Assembly (NCBI GenBank): GCA_963205235.1
Contig: CAUJIP010000005.1
Location: forward strand, 1-64,000
Direction of reading: 5' to 3'
DNA length: 64,000 nucleotides
Source of the DNA: Pseudomonadota bacterium
GTDB taxonomy: Bacteria; Pseudomonadota; Alphaproteobacteria; Rhodobacterales; Rhodobacteraceae
Of the stretch, positions 1 to 8,835 are shown piece by piece; position 1 is the stretch's first letter, and the number at the start of each line of letters is the position of its first letter. Below the pieces are notes generated by a model. The model had not been told where the DNA came from, did not search any database, and was given only the letters and a program-made list of their open reading frames with translations. The translations under genes were made by a program, and so were the position numbers.

Positions 1-47
1 CCAAGAACTTCATGAAGATCATCTCGCTGGCTCCGGAGGTGCTCTGA
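1..47 (+). CDS. rplN: 50S ribosomal protein L14, C-terminal end only
   Basis: The first bases read as the last 14 codons of L14, ending in KIISLAPEVL and a TGA that shares one base with the ATG of rplX. This C-terminus and the position directly before L24 are diagnostic for rplN in the spc operon. The rest of the gene lies outside the window. Confidence 0.93.
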   Translation, partial: KNFMKIISLAPEVL

Positions 48-351
48 TGGCTGCGAAACTCAAGAAGGGTGACACGGTCGTCGTGCTCACCGGCAAGGAC
101 AAGGGCAAGAAGGGCGAGATTTCGTCCGTCAACCCGGATGCAAACAAGGCCGTTGTCGACGGGCTGAACGTGGCGATCCGCCACACCAAGCAGTCGGCCA
201 ACAGCCAGGGCGGCCGTCAGCCGAAGGCGATGCCGATCGACCTGTCGAACCTGGCCATCGTGGACAAGAACGGCAAGGCAACCCGCGTCGGCTTCCGCAT
301 GGAAGGCGACAAGAAGGTGCGCTACGCCAAGACCACCGGGGAGGTGATCTG

Positions 352-352
<1 letters not shown>
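47..352 (+). CDS. rplX: 50S ribosomal protein L24
   Basis: 101 residues, normal length for bacterial L24. The KOW motif is near the N-terminus ([18 protein letters not shown], residues about 6-23), followed by the basic assembly region. L24 is an early 23S rRNA assembly initiator. The ATG overlaps the rplN stop by one base, and its own stop shares one base with the rplE start, so translation is coupled through rplN-rplX-rplE. Confidence 0.98.
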
Positions 353-912
<560 letters not shown>

Positions 913-929
913 GCGCGAGGAACATAGAT

Positions 930-1235
930 ATGGCAAAGAAATCCATGGTGAACCGCGAAGTGAAGCGCGCCAAGCTGGTGAAGCAGCACGCTTCCAAGCG
1001 GGCCGCGCTGAAAGCGGTGATCAACGACCAGGCGAAACCGGTGGAAGAGCGCTTTAAGGCGACCCTGAAACTGGCAGAAATGCCCCGCAACTCGGCTGCT
1101 GTGCGCATGCACAACCGCTGCCAACTGACGGGCCGTCCGCATGCGTATTATCGCAAGCTCAAGCTCAGCCGTATCATGCTGCGTGATCTCGCCTCGTTTG
1201 GCCAGATCCCCGGCATGGTCAAGTCCAGCTGGTAA
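930..1235 (+). CDS. rpsN: 30S ribosomal protein S14, zinc-independent type
   Basis: 101 residues, the long S14 form. The C-terminus contains [19 protein letters not shown] but lacks the CxxC pairs of zinc-binding S14, so this is the zinc-independent paralogue usual in Proteobacteria. S14 binds 16S rRNA in the head of the 30S subunit. It sits in its standard place between rplE and rpsH. Confidence 0.97.
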   Translation: MAKKSMVNREVKRAKLVKQHASKRAALKAVINDQAKPVEERFKATLKLAEMPRNSAAVRMHNRCQLTGRPHAYYRKLKLSRIMLRDLASFGQIPGMVKSSW

Positions 1236-1247
1236 GGAGGACCGGAT

Positions 1248-1646
1248 ATGATGATGAACGATCCTCTCGGCGATATGCTGACCCGTATTCGCAACGCTCA
1301 GATGCGTGGCAAATCGACGGTGATGACACCCGCCTCCACTCTGCGCGCCCGTGTGCTCGACGTGCTTCTGACCGAAGGCTACATCCGTGGCTATGACAAG
1401 GCAGACACCTCGAACGGCCAAGGCGAATTCACCATCAGCCTGAAGTACTATGAAGGCGAGCCCGTGATCCGCGAACTCAAGCGTGTCTCGAAGCCCGGCC
1501 GTCGTGTGTACATGGGTGTGAGCGAGCTTCCCTCGGTCCGTAACGGCCTTGGCGTTGCAATCGTCTCGACCCCGAAGGGCGTTCTCACTGATGCAAATGC
1601 ACGCGCGGCCAATGTTGGCGGCGAAGTGCTTTGCACCGTGTTCTGA
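1248..1646 (+). CDS. rpsH: 30S ribosomal protein S8
   Basis: 132 residues. The N-terminal [16 protein letters not shown] and the C-terminal [19 protein letters not shown] segments are characteristic of S8, which binds the central domain of 16S rRNA and autoregulates spc operon translation in E. coli. Three successive ATG codons (1248, 1251, 1254) follow an AAGGAGG site at 1234-1240. I kept the first; the third would also fit and shortens the protein by two residues. Confidence 0.97.
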   Translation: MMMNDPLGDMLTRIRNAQMRGKSTVMTPASTLRARVLDVLLTEGYIRGYDKADTSNGQGEFTISLKYYEGEPVIRELKRVSKPGRRVYMGVSELPSVRNGLGVAIVSTPKGVLTDANARAANVGGEVLCTVF

Positions 1647-1656
1647 GGAGGGTGTA

Positions 1657-2190
1657 ATGTCTCGTATCGGCAAGAAACCCGTCACGCTCGTCAAAGGCAC
1701 CACCGCCTCGATCAGCGGCCAGACCGTCGAAGTGAAAGGTCCGAAAGGCACCCGCAGCTTCACCGCAGGCGATGATGTCACCCTGACCATCGAAGGCGAT
1801 GCCATCAAGGTCACTCCGCGTGGCCTGTCCAAGCGTGCGCGTCAGCAGTGGGGCATGTCCCGCTCGATGATCGCGAACCTGGTGACTGGCGTCTCGGAAG
1901 GCTTCAAGCAGGAAATGGAAATCCAGGGCGTCGGCTATCGCGCCGCCATGGCTGGAAACGTCCTGAAACTGTCGCTGGGCTATTCCCACGAAGTGAATTT
2001 CGACGTGCCGAAGGGCGTGACCATCAGCGTCCCGAAGCAGACCGAAATCGTCGTGGAAGGCATCGACCAGCAGCAGGTTGGCCAGGTGGCTGCGAACATC
2101 CGCGAATGGCGCGCCCCCGAGCCCTACAAGGGCAAGGGCATCCGCTACAAGGATGAGTATATCTTCCGCAAGGAAGGCAAGAAGAAGTAA
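1657..2190 (+). CDS. rplF: 50S ribosomal protein L6
   Basis: 177 residues beginning MSRIGKKPV, the family N-terminus. An open frame extends upstream into rpsH, but the ATG at 1657 follows GAGGAGG at 1644-1650 with correct spacing. The C-terminal signature [20 protein letters not shown] is complete. L6 lies at the base of the L7/L12 stalk near the sarcin-ricin loop. Confidence 0.98.
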   Translation: MSRIGKKPVTLVKGTTASISGQTVEVKGPKGTRSFTAGDDVTLTIEGDAIKVTPRGLSKRARQQWGMSRSMIANLVTGVSEGFKQEMEIQGVGYRAAMAGNVLKLSLGYSHEVNFDVPKGVTISVPKQTEIVVEGIDQQQVGQVAANIREWRAPEPYKGKGIRYKDEYIFRKEGKKK

Positions 2191-2201
2191 GGACGAGAGA
2201 A

Positions 2202-2561
2202 ATGGCAAGCAACAAAAGAGAGCTGTTCCTCAAGCGCCGCCTGCGCGTCCGGAACAAGATCAAGGCAACTTCGCATGGTCGCCTGCGCCTTTCGGTGCAC
2301 CGGTCGTCGAAGAACATCAGCGTGCAGCTGATCGACGATGTGAAAGGCGTGACCATCGCCTCGGCTTCTTCTCTCGAGAAGGATCTGGGCGTGGTTGGCA
2401 AGAACAACGTCGAGGCTTCGGCCAAGGTTGGCGCGGCGATTGCCGAGCGGGCAAAGAAGGCCGGAGTCGAGGAGTGCTACTTCGACCGCGGCGGGTTCCT
2501 CTTCCACGGCAAGATCAAGGCTTTGGCCGATGCTGCCCGTGAAGGTGGCCTGAAGTTCTAA
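2202..2561 (+). CDS. rplR: 50S ribosomal protein L18
   Basis: 119 residues with a very basic N-terminus ([14 protein letters not shown]) and the conserved [16 protein letters not shown] and [26 protein letters not shown] segments. L18 binds 5S rRNA together with L5 and L25. An 11-bp spacer with GGACGAGAG separates it from rplF. Downstream comes the longest spacer in this operon, about 114 bp. Confidence 0.98.
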   Translation: MASNKRELFLKRRLRVRNKIKATSHGRLRLSVHRSSKNISVQLIDDVKGVTIASASSLEKDLGVVGKNNVEASAKVGAAIAERAKKAGVEECYFDRGGFLFHGKIKALADAAREGGLKF

Positions 2562-2567
2562 TCAAGC

Positions 2568-2587
2568 GGGCGGCGGTTTCGCCGCCC
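2568..2587 (+). other. intra-operon hairpin between rplR and rpsE
   Basis: Eight perfect base pairs (GGGCGGCG / CGCCGCCC) closed by a GTTT loop begin 6 bases after the rplR stop. No T tract follows, so this is not a classical terminator. It could be an RNA processing or stability element, or a weak attenuator. The same spacer carries two copies of GATCCGGG (about 2590 and 2609). Confidence 0.55.
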
Positions 2588-2675
2588 CGATGATCCGGGC
2601 CCCGGACATGATCCGGGTCGCACCAGGATTGGCGATGATCGGCGCCGATGTGCGCCACCAATGAAGGAATGCCTT

Positions 2676-3251
2676 ATGGCAGAACGTGAAAACCGCCGGG
2701 AAGGCCGTGGCAATGACCGCCGCGACAACCGCCCGGAAGAAAACCCGGAATTCGCCGACCGTCTGGTCGCGATCAACCGTGTCTCGAAGACCGTCAAGGG
2801 TGGCAAGCGCTTTGGCTTTGCCGCACTCGTCGTTGTCGGTGACCAGCGTGGTCGCGTCGGCTTCGGCAAGGGTAAGGCCAAGGAAGTGCCGGAGGCGATC
2901 CGCAAGGCCACTGAACAGGCCAAGCGCAGCCTGATCCGCGTGCCGCTGAAAGACAGCCGAACCCTGCACCACGACATGGAAGGCCGCCACGGCGCCGGGA
3001 AGGTCGTGATGCGGACCGCCGTTGCCGGTACCGGCATCATCGCGGGCGGCCCGATGCGCGCCGTGTTCGAAATGCTGGGGATCCAGGACGTCGTTGCCAA
3101 GTCAATCGGCTCGACCAACCCCTACAACATGATCCGCGCCACCATCGACGGCCTGAAGCATGAAACCTCGCCGCGCGCTGTTGCGTCGCGTCGTGGCAAG
3201 AAGGTCGCCGAAATCCTTCGGAAGCCCGAAGCTGAAACCGTGGAGGCCTGA
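2676..3251 (+). CDS. rpsE: 30S ribosomal protein S5
   Basis: 191 residues. The double-stranded RNA-binding S5 domain ([21 protein letters not shown], about 33-53) and the C-terminal domain ([20 protein letters not shown]) are clear. An upstream in-frame ATG at 2661 is less likely because the AAGGAAT ribosome site at 2664-2670 lies between it and the ATG at 2676. S5 contributes to decoding accuracy and mRNA unwinding. Confidence 0.97.
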   Translation: MAERENRREGRGNDRRDNRPEENPEFADRLVAINRVSKTVKGGKRFGFAALVVVGDQRGRVGFGKGKAKEVPEAIRKATEQAKRSLIRVPLKDSRTLHHDMEGRHGAGKVVMRTAVAGTGIIAGGPMRAVFEMLGIQDVVAKSIGSTNPYNMIRATIDGLKHETSPRAVASRRGKKVAEILRKPEAETVEA

Positions 3252-3253
3252 GC

Positions 3254-3448
3254 ATGGCTGCCAAGAAAACCATCGTCGTGAAGCAAATCCGTTCGGCAGC
3301 TCGCCGTCCGGCCGTGCAGACCGCAACGCTGAAGGGCCTCGGCCTGAACAAGATGAACCGCACCCGTGAACTGGAAGACACGCCTTCCGTCCGCGGCATG
3401 GTGAATTCGATCAGCCACCTCGTCGAGATCATCGAAGAGCGCGGCTAA
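3254..3448 (+). CDS. rpmD: 50S ribosomal protein L30
   Basis: 64 residues, the short bacterial form. It contains [22 protein letters not shown] and the usual [22 protein letters not shown] ending. It starts 2 bases after the rpsE stop. In most bacteria rplO and secY come next; here the gene is followed at once by a strong terminator and an oppositely oriented metabolic gene. Confidence 0.98.
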   Translation: MAAKKTIVVKQIRSAARRPAVQTATLKGLGLNKMNRTRELEDTPSVRGMVNSISHLVEIIEERG

Positions 3449-3464
3449 GCCCTATCCGGATTGA

Positions 3465-3504
3465 AAAAGAAGGCCCCGCAGGTTTCTGCGGGGCCTTCTT
3501 TTTC
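3465..3504. terminator. bidirectional rho-independent terminator ending the spc operon
   Basis: A long stem runs from 3465-3481 (…GGCCCCGCAG) to 3486-3503 (CTGCGGGGCC…) around a GTTT loop. A T tract follows on the plus strand and an A tract precedes it, which is a T tract on the minus strand. It can therefore end both the ribosomal operon and the converging gene at 3522-4373. Confidence 0.93.
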
Positions 3505-3521
3505 TGTGTGCATACCAAGCG

Positions 3522-4373
3522 CTATTGTGCAATCGCCTCGGCCGCCAGCCAGCGCGCTGAGACTAGGGCATCGCGCACGTTGGCCATTTCCAGGATCAGG
3601 CGTGGCATCTCTGGCAAGGCAGCCAGTGCCTGAAAGACCGCATGCCAGCGAATCGTCCCGCGCCCGATGGCCCAATGCCGGTCTGCCCAGCCCTCTGCGT
3701 CCTGCAGGTGGACATGAGCAAGGGCGGCCCCACCAGCGCGAACGAAAGCATCAACCGGCGGGGCGCCATGTGCCCCGTGGGCATAATGTGCGTGGCCAGT
3801 ATCCAGCGAGACCCGCACCGCAGGGCTGTTGAAGGACGCGGCCAATGCGACCCGCTCGGCGGGATCGTTGTCTTCGCAGTTCTCGATTACCAGAGTCAGC
3901 CCCTCGGCCTCGGCCAAACGGACGAGTGGGGCAAGGCAGGCATGGGTGCGATCATGGATTCCAGCGCAATCGTCGTAGAAGGTGCCCCGATTGAACGAAT
4001 GCCAGGTCGTGTAGGGGCTGTGAACGACCATATGACCGCCGCCTTTGCCGCCCTGCATGGCGGCCAAGGCAAGCAAGCCGTTCTGCATCCGCTTCTGGAC
4101 GATGGCTCGGATCTCGGGGTCAGGCGTATCGATCATCAGACCCTCATAGGGGCCGTGAATTCCGACCCGCCCCCGGTGGCCGTCCAGCATTCGCCGCGCA
4201 CGGGCGGCAATCGCGTGCCAGTGGTCGGGTTCGCTGCGTCCAAGGATGACAAGGTCGCGGATTTCCAGATCGCGGTCCCGGTCGAAAAGAAAGTCACGCA
4301 GGCCGGGGACGGATTCAACCTCGTCCAGATGCGCGGCAAGGCCTACGGTCGGAAGCATGTTGGCGGTGGTCAT
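3522..4373 (-). CDS. sugar phosphate isomerase/epimerase family TIM-barrel protein
   Basis: 283 residues of the xylose isomerase-like/AP endonuclease 2 TIM-barrel superfamily. Visible landmarks are the HGPYEG strand (about 74), HMVVHSPYTTWHS (about 114), VIENCEDNDP (about 161), VSLDTGHAHYAHG (about 187) and HVHLQDAEG (about 216). The Glu, Asp and His residues at these strand ends are the usual metal ligands. The ATG at 4373 has AGGAG six bases upstream. It converges on rpmD and lies upstream of the sugar catabolic genes, so an isomerase or epimerase step in sugar breakdown is the best guess; the substrate cannot be read from sequence. Confidence 0.8.
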   Translation of the reverse strand: MTTANMLPTVGLAAHLDEVESVPGLRDFLFDRDRDLEIRDLVILGRSEPDHWHAIAARARRMLDGHRGRVGIHGPYEGLMIDTPDPEIRAIVQKRMQNGLLALAAMQGGKGGGHMVVHSPYTTWHSFNRGTFYDDCAGIHDRTHACLAPLVRLAEAEGLTLVIENCEDNDPAERVALAASFNSPAVRVSLDTGHAHYAHGAHGAPPVDAFVRAGGAALAHVHLQDAEGWADRHWAIGRGTIRWHAVFQALAALPEMPRLILEMANVRDALVSARWLAAEAIAQ

Positions 4374-4674
4374 CGTTGGCTCCTGCAGCGGATTTGGGAT
4401 GCGGCGCGAAAACTTGTCATCGGCCCTAAATCCATTCGTGTTGCACTAGACCACATGTTTGCCAGGTTCTGCACCACCGAAAGAAGGTTCACCGCAGGTT
4501 CGCTAGGCATTCCAGCAGATGAAAGGCACGCTTCCAGCGTCGCTCTGATCGCGCCGCAATTGGTGATGTCTGATTGCGGCATGACGGCAAGCCACCAGGG
4601 TCGACCGCCCGTCGCGGCAAGGAAGCCGAAGGTACAGTCATGCAACGCATTTTTGCGATGTGGTCAAACGATCC
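4374..4674. other. intergenic stretch with no supported gene
   Basis: About 300 bases between two minus-strand genes. A 91-codon minus-strand frame is present, but it has no recognisable family and no convincing start. It may hold the promoter of the isomerase gene; I see no clear motif. Confidence 0.4.
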
Positions 4675-5511
4675 CTATTCGGCGCCGAACCAGATCCGTC
4701 TGGCATTGCTGCCAAGTATCCGCTTGCGATCCGTCGGGCTTTGATCCTCGAGCAAGGCAAACGAGGTTGCGACCCATTCCGCCAGCGAAGACTGCAAGGT
4801 GCAGACCGGGCTGTCCGAGCCCCATACGATGCGACGTGGTCCAAAGACCTCGATCAGGTGGCTTACATAGGGTCTTAACGTCTTCAAAGTCCAATCCGCT
4901 GGACCATAGGCGCTGATACCCGAGAGCTTGGCATTGACGTTAGGTCGTTCCGCGATGCGGCTGATATGGGCGGCCCAGTCGTCGAAGGATCCGGAGGCGA
5001 TGTCGGGCACGCCGCAGTGGTCGAGGATGAAAACCGTGTCTGGGCAGGCATCGACCAGATTGATCGCCAGAGGAAGCTGGCGCTGAAGCATGCAGATGTC
5101 GAAGGGCAACCCTGCCTGACCAAGTTTGCGGATATTCTGGCGAAAGCGGTCATCTTCGGACACGGCGTCCGGAACGACGTGCAACACCCGCCGCACACCC
5201 CGCACGACCCTGCGGTCCACCCGGTCAAGCCATGCCTCGAACCGGTCGGATTCAGGCCGGGCCGCGCTGATCGCCCCACGAAGCGGGCTGCCAGGACGGG
5301 CCATCAGTTCCGCGATCCAAACGGTTTCGGCGTCGATGTCGGTTTCGGCGACGTCCACCTCCATGTGCAGGACATCGGTGATCCCGACTCGTGCTGCCGT
5401 GGCGGCGTAGGTGTCGAAGTCCCAGTCACGATCAAGGGGGGGAAGGCTGGCCAGCCAAGGATAGCTGAGCCGCGATCGGTCGATAAGGTGCAGATGCGTG
5501 TCGAAGATCAT
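4675..5511 (-). CDS. amidohydrolase family 2 protein, probable sugar-acid lactonase
   Basis: 278 residues. The family hallmarks are the N-terminal HxH (DTHLHLID), LDHCGVP (about 171) with its metal-binding His, and the C-terminal WGSDSPV with the catalytic Asp. The overall pattern (HLHLID…SYPWL near the N-terminus) resembles L-fucono-/L-rhamnono-lactonases. I chose ATG 5511 because GGGAGAGCGG precedes it; the longer frame starting at 5586 lies inside the divergent regulatory region. It is transcribed away from the ABC transporter operon and probably hydrolyses the lactone formed by the sugar dehydrogenase. Other amidohydrolase substrates remain possible. Confidence 0.75.
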   Translation of the reverse strand: MIFDTHLHLIDRSRLSYPWLASLPPLDRDWDFDTYAATAARVGITDVLHMEVDVAETDIDAETVWIAELMARPGSPLRGAISAARPESDRFEAWLDRVDRRVVRGVRRVLHVVPDAVSEDDRFRQNIRKLGQAGLPFDICMLQRQLPLAINLVDACPDTVFILDHCGVPDIASGSFDDWAAHISRIAERPNVNAKLSGISAYGPADWTLKTLRPYVSHLIEVFGPRRIVWGSDSPVCTLQSSLAEWVATSFALLEDQSPTDRKRILGSNARRIWFGAE

Positions 5512-5544
5512 TCCGCTCTCCCGGGTTTCGCGTGTGAGGTGCAC

Positions 5545-5598
5545 TTTCACATATAAACGCAGCTTGACGCAGTCTTTCAACTGCATTTATACATAAAA
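5545..5598. promoter_or_regulatory. candidate operator: two inverted 16-bp half-sites between divergent genes
   Basis: TTTCACATATAAACGC (5545-5560) and GCATTTATACATAAAA (5583-5598) are inverted copies matching at 12 of 16 positions, separated by 22 bp. They lie between the amidohydrolase and solute-binding protein genes, so one regulator could control both. A related string, TTTCACATTTCAAAC, lies upstream of the IclR gene at 18879, which makes that regulator the prime suspect. Confidence 0.5.
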
Positions 5599-5676
5599 CA
5601 TCGTTCCGGATATAAAACTTATAGCGGTGCGAGGTGCGGTCTGTGACGGCACGGCAACAGCCTGGGAGGAAATGCC

Positions 5677-6987
5677 ATGAAGACATTCACGGCCAGCAGC
5701 GCGCTGGCACTCTTGGCGGGGCTTGGCCTTGCCTCTGCCGCGCTCGCCGATGGCGAGTTTGCGGGGATCACCATCGACGCCAAACTGATCGGCGGGCAGC
5801 AGTATGAAGCGCTTTATGCGCGCATTGCCGAGTGGGAAGCCAAGACCGGCGCCAAGGTCAATATCGTCAGCCAGAAGAACCACTTCGAGCTGGACAAAGA
5901 ATTCAAAGCCGATATCGCGTCGGGGTCGATCACCTGGTGCGTGGGGTCGAACCATTCGTCCTTTGCATCGCAGTATCCCGCACTTTACACCGATCTGACG
6001 CCGCTTCTGCCCGCCGAAACCGTCGCTGGCTTTGTCGGCGCAAACATCGCCGCCGCCACCCTCGACGGCAAGCTGGTGATGCTGCCCAGGGCGCAGTTCG
6101 ACGTCTCGGCACTGTATTACCAGAAGTCGCTTTACGCCGACCCAGCCAAGGCCGAGGCGTTCAAGGCCGAGTACGGCTATGATCTGGCTGTGCCGGAGAC
6201 CTGGGACCAGGTGCGCGATCAGGCTGTGTTCTTCTCGGATCCGCCGAACTTTTACGGCACGCAATATGCCGGCAAAGAAGAGGGCATCACCGGGCGATTC
6301 TATGAACTTGTGGTCGCCAATGGCGGCGTGATGTTCAACGACGACTTCTCGCCCGGCTTCAACTCGGATGCGGGTAAACAGTCGCTGCAATGGTTTGTCG
6401 ATCTGTACAAGGCTGGCGCCGTGCCACCGGGGACCACGAACTATTTGTGGGACGATCTTGGCAACGGCTTCGCCTCGGGCACTATCGCGCTGAATCTTGA
6501 TTGGCCTGGCTGGTCGGGCTTCTTCAACGATCCGGCGGCGTCCAAAGCTTCGGGCAATGTCGGTGTTGCACCTGCGCCGAAGGGGGCTGCGGGCGTGCGG
6601 ACCGGCTGGTCAGGCTTCCACGGCTTTTCTGTCACCGAAGCCTGCGCCAACAAGGAAGCTGCGGCATCGCTGGTGGACTTCCTGACGAACGAGGAAAGCC
6701 AAATTCTGGAATCCTCGGCTGGTCCGCTGCCGACCCGTACGGCGGTTTGGGACAAGGTCATCGCGGATGCGGCGGCTGACCCCTATAAGGCCGAGGTTCT
6801 GGCTGCCTTCCAGGAAACCGCGAAGACTGCGTTCCCGGTGCCGAAGACGCCTTACTGGATCGAAGCGACGAACCTGATCTACCCGGAACTGCAGGCCGCC
6901 ATTCTGGGCGACAAGACGGTGGACGAGGCGCTGCAATCTGCATCCGATGCAGTTGACGGCCTGATGCGCGAGAACGGGGTTTACTGA
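5677..6987 (+). CDS. carbohydrate ABC transporter, periplasmic solute-binding protein
   Basis: 436 residues, family 1 (MalE/UgpB-like) solute-binding protein. A Sec signal peptide of about 24 residues ends at SAALA|DGEF. Features of the fold include GGQQYEALYARIAEWEAKTG near the start and FASGTIALNLDWPGWSG around 270. GGGAGGAAATGCC precedes the ATG. It is the first gene of an ABC operon with two permeases and a UgpC/MalK-type ATPase, followed by sugar-acid catabolic enzymes, so the ligand is probably a sugar or sugar acid. Confidence 0.9.
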   Translation: MKTFTASSALALLAGLGLASAALADGEFAGITIDAKLIGGQQYEALYARIAEWEAKTGAKVNIVSQKNHFELDKEFKADIASGSITWCVGSNHSSFASQYPALYTDLTPLLPAETVAGFVGANIAAATLDGKLVMLPRAQFDVSALYYQKSLYADPAKAEAFKAEYGYDLAVPETWDQVRDQAVFFSDPPNFYGTQYAGKEEGITGRFYELVVANGGVMFNDDFSPGFNSDAGKQSLQWFVDLYKAGAVPPGTTNYLWDDLGNGFASGTIALNLDWPGWSGFFNDPAASKASGNVGVAPAPKGAAGVRTGWSGFHGFSVTEACANKEAAASLVDFLTNEESQILESSAGPLPTRTAVWDKVIADAAADPYKAEVLAAFQETAKTAFPVPKTPYWIEATNLIYPELQAAILGDKTVDEALQSASDAVDGLMRENGVY

Positions 6988-7005
6988 TCCCCGGGTCTTG
7001 CCCCT

Positions 7006-7035
7006 GGAAGCGGCGTTTCTCCCGGCGCCGCTTCC
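7006..7035 (+). terminator. intercistronic hairpin after the solute-binding protein gene
   Basis: A perfect 10-bp stem (GGAAGCGGCG / CGCCGCTTCC) with a 10-base loop is followed by TTTCCCTTATT. It sits between the binding protein and the first permease. Such hairpins commonly stabilise the binding-protein message or partly terminate, giving more binding protein than permease. Confidence 0.7.
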
Positions 7036-7064
7036 TTTCCCTTATTCCTGATTACAGGCCAGAC

Positions 7065-7961
7065 ATGTATCGCTTGCGACTTCCACCTTGGCTGGTGCTG
7101 CTGACACCTGCCTTTGTCGTCTTGCTTATGGTGATCGCGATTCCGCTGGTGCTGAGTTTCTATTCCAGCTTCACCGCGTTTCAGTTGACCCGACCAGAGA
7201 CGATCACGCGCTGGAACGGTTCGTTCAACTACAAGAAGGCGCTGTCTGACGTCTATTTCTGGAGCGCGTTCGGGCGAACCCTGCTTTTGGTGACGGTGGC
7301 GCTGAACCTTGAGATGCTGTTGGGCCTTGGGCTTGCGTTGATGGTGGCCAAGGTTACGCGCGGGCAGCGGCTGTTGCGCACGATGATGATGTTCCCAATG
7401 ATGTTTTCGCCCATTCTCGTGGGCTTTCAGTTCAAGTTCATCTTCAACGACAATGTGGGATTGCTGAACAATGCCCTGCAATCGCTGGGCCTGACCGATA
7501 TTGCGATCCCGTGGCTTGTGGATGGTCACCTCGCCTTCATCGCAATTGTGACTGCGGAAGTCTGGACCTCGACCTCGGTCTTCGCGATCCTGATCCTGGC
7601 GGGGCTGTTCGCCATTCCGCAAGACCCGGTCGAGGCTGCACGGGTGGATGGCTGCACGCCGTGGCAGACCTTCCGCTATGTCACGCTGCCGTTCCTGATG
7701 CCCTTCATCTATATCGCCATGGCGATCCGATCGCTGGACGTGGCGCGGGCCTATGACATCGTGCAGGTCATGACGGCGGGCGGCCCGGCGCGGCGGACGG
7801 AGCTGTTGTGGACGCTGATCGGGCGCACCGGATATGTCGATGCGCGGATGGGATATGCCAATGCGATGGGCTATATCGCGATCCTTCTGTCCATCGTCTT
7901 TACAGTCTACTTCTTCCGCAAACTGACCACGGCGCGGACGAGCCTCGGGATGGGGGACTAA
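7065..7961 (+). CDS. carbohydrate ABC transporter permease, MalF-type
   Basis: 298 residues with six predicted membrane helices starting at WLVLLTPAFVVLLMVIAIPLV. The binding-protein-dependent permease EAA loop is visible as DPVEAARVDGCTPWQTFRYVTLP (about residues 188-210), which docks on the ATPase. It forms the first half of the membrane channel with the next gene, 4 bp downstream. Confidence 0.92.
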   Translation: MYRLRLPPWLVLLTPAFVVLLMVIAIPLVLSFYSSFTAFQLTRPETITRWNGSFNYKKALSDVYFWSAFGRTLLLVTVALNLEMLLGLGLALMVAKVTRGQRLLRTMMMFPMMFSPILVGFQFKFIFNDNVGLLNNALQSLGLTDIAIPWLVDGHLAFIAIVTAEVWTSTSVFAILILAGLFAIPQDPVEAARVDGCTPWQTFRYVTLPFLMPFIYIAMAIRSLDVARAYDIVQVMTAGGPARRTELLWTLIGRTGYVDARMGYANAMGYIAILLSIVFTVYFFRKLTTARTSLGMGD

Positions 7962-7965
7962 GGCC

Positions 7966-8832
7966 ATGGATCAGGGTCGTAGCCACCGCATTCGCCGTCG
8001 CCTGCTGTCGCTGGCGCATTTCATCGGGCTTTTTCTGGCGATGAGCCTGATCTGCCTGCCCGGTCTTTGGGTGGTGCTGAACAGCTTTCGCCCGACAGTC
8101 GAGATCATGGCCAAGCCGCCGGTCTGGATTCCGACCGAGCTGAACCTTGACCATTATCGCGCGATGTTCGGCGGGATCGGCGAGGGTGGGGTTCCGGTGC
8201 TGACCTATTTCCTGAACTCGCTGGTGATTTCGCTGACATCGACGGTCATTGCCTTGCTGGTCGGCATGGCTGGGGGATACGCATTTGCGCGGTATCGCAT
8301 TCCGGGCAAAGGGGCGATCTTTGTCACGTTGATGGTGACGCGGGCGGTGCCTGGCGTGGCGCTGTCGCTGCCCTTGTTCATCCTGTTCGGACGGCTTGGC
8401 ATCATCGACACGCATTTCGGCATGATCCTGGTCTATGTCGCGCTGAACGTGCCCTCCACCATCTGGCTGATCGACGGGTTCTTCCGGCAAGTGCCGAAGG
8501 AATTGGCAGAGGCGGCCGAAATTGACGGCTGCACCCGTTGGCAGGCGTTCTGGAAAGTGGAATTCCCGGTGGCGCGGGCGGGTATCGCATCAGCGGGCAT
8601 CTTCGCCTTTCTGACCAGTTGGAACGAATACGCGCTGGCCAGCCAGCTGACGCGGTCGCTGAACTCCAAGACCATGCCGGTGGGCCTGATGGACTTCACC
8701 TCGCAATTCACCCTCAACTGGGGCGGCATGTGCGCGCTGGCGGTCTTGATGATCATACCCGCGCTTTTGCTGACCTTCCTAGTGCAGAAACACCTCATCG
8801 CCGGGCTGACCTTTGGCGGCGTGAAAGGATAA
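7966..8832 (+). CDS. carbohydrate ABC transporter permease, MalG-type
   Basis: 288 residues, six helices. The EAA loop reads LAEAAEIDGCTRWQAFWKVEFP (about 180-201). The N-terminal region with LPGLWVVLNSFRP and the PVGLMDF segment near the end are typical of the MalG/UgpE group. It begins 4 bp after the MalF-type gene and ends 3 bp before the ATPase gene, so the three are one translational unit. Confidence 0.92.
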   Translation: MDQGRSHRIRRRLLSLAHFIGLFLAMSLICLPGLWVVLNSFRPTVEIMAKPPVWIPTELNLDHYRAMFGGIGEGGVPVLTYFLNSLVISLTSTVIALLVGMAGGYAFARYRIPGKGAIFVTLMVTRAVPGVALSLPLFILFGRLGIIDTHFGMILVYVALNVPSTIWLIDGFFRQVPKELAEAAEIDGCTRWQAFWKVEFPVARAGIASAGIFAFLTSWNEYALASQLTRSLNSKTMPVGLMDFTSQFTLNWGGMCALAVLMIIPALLLTFLVQKHLIAGLTFGGVKG

Positions 8833-8835
8833 GAC

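Noticed and set aside
4370-4645. 91-codon minus-strand frame between the isomerase and lactonase genes
   Set aside because: It overlaps the start of the isomerase gene, has no family and no clear start signal.
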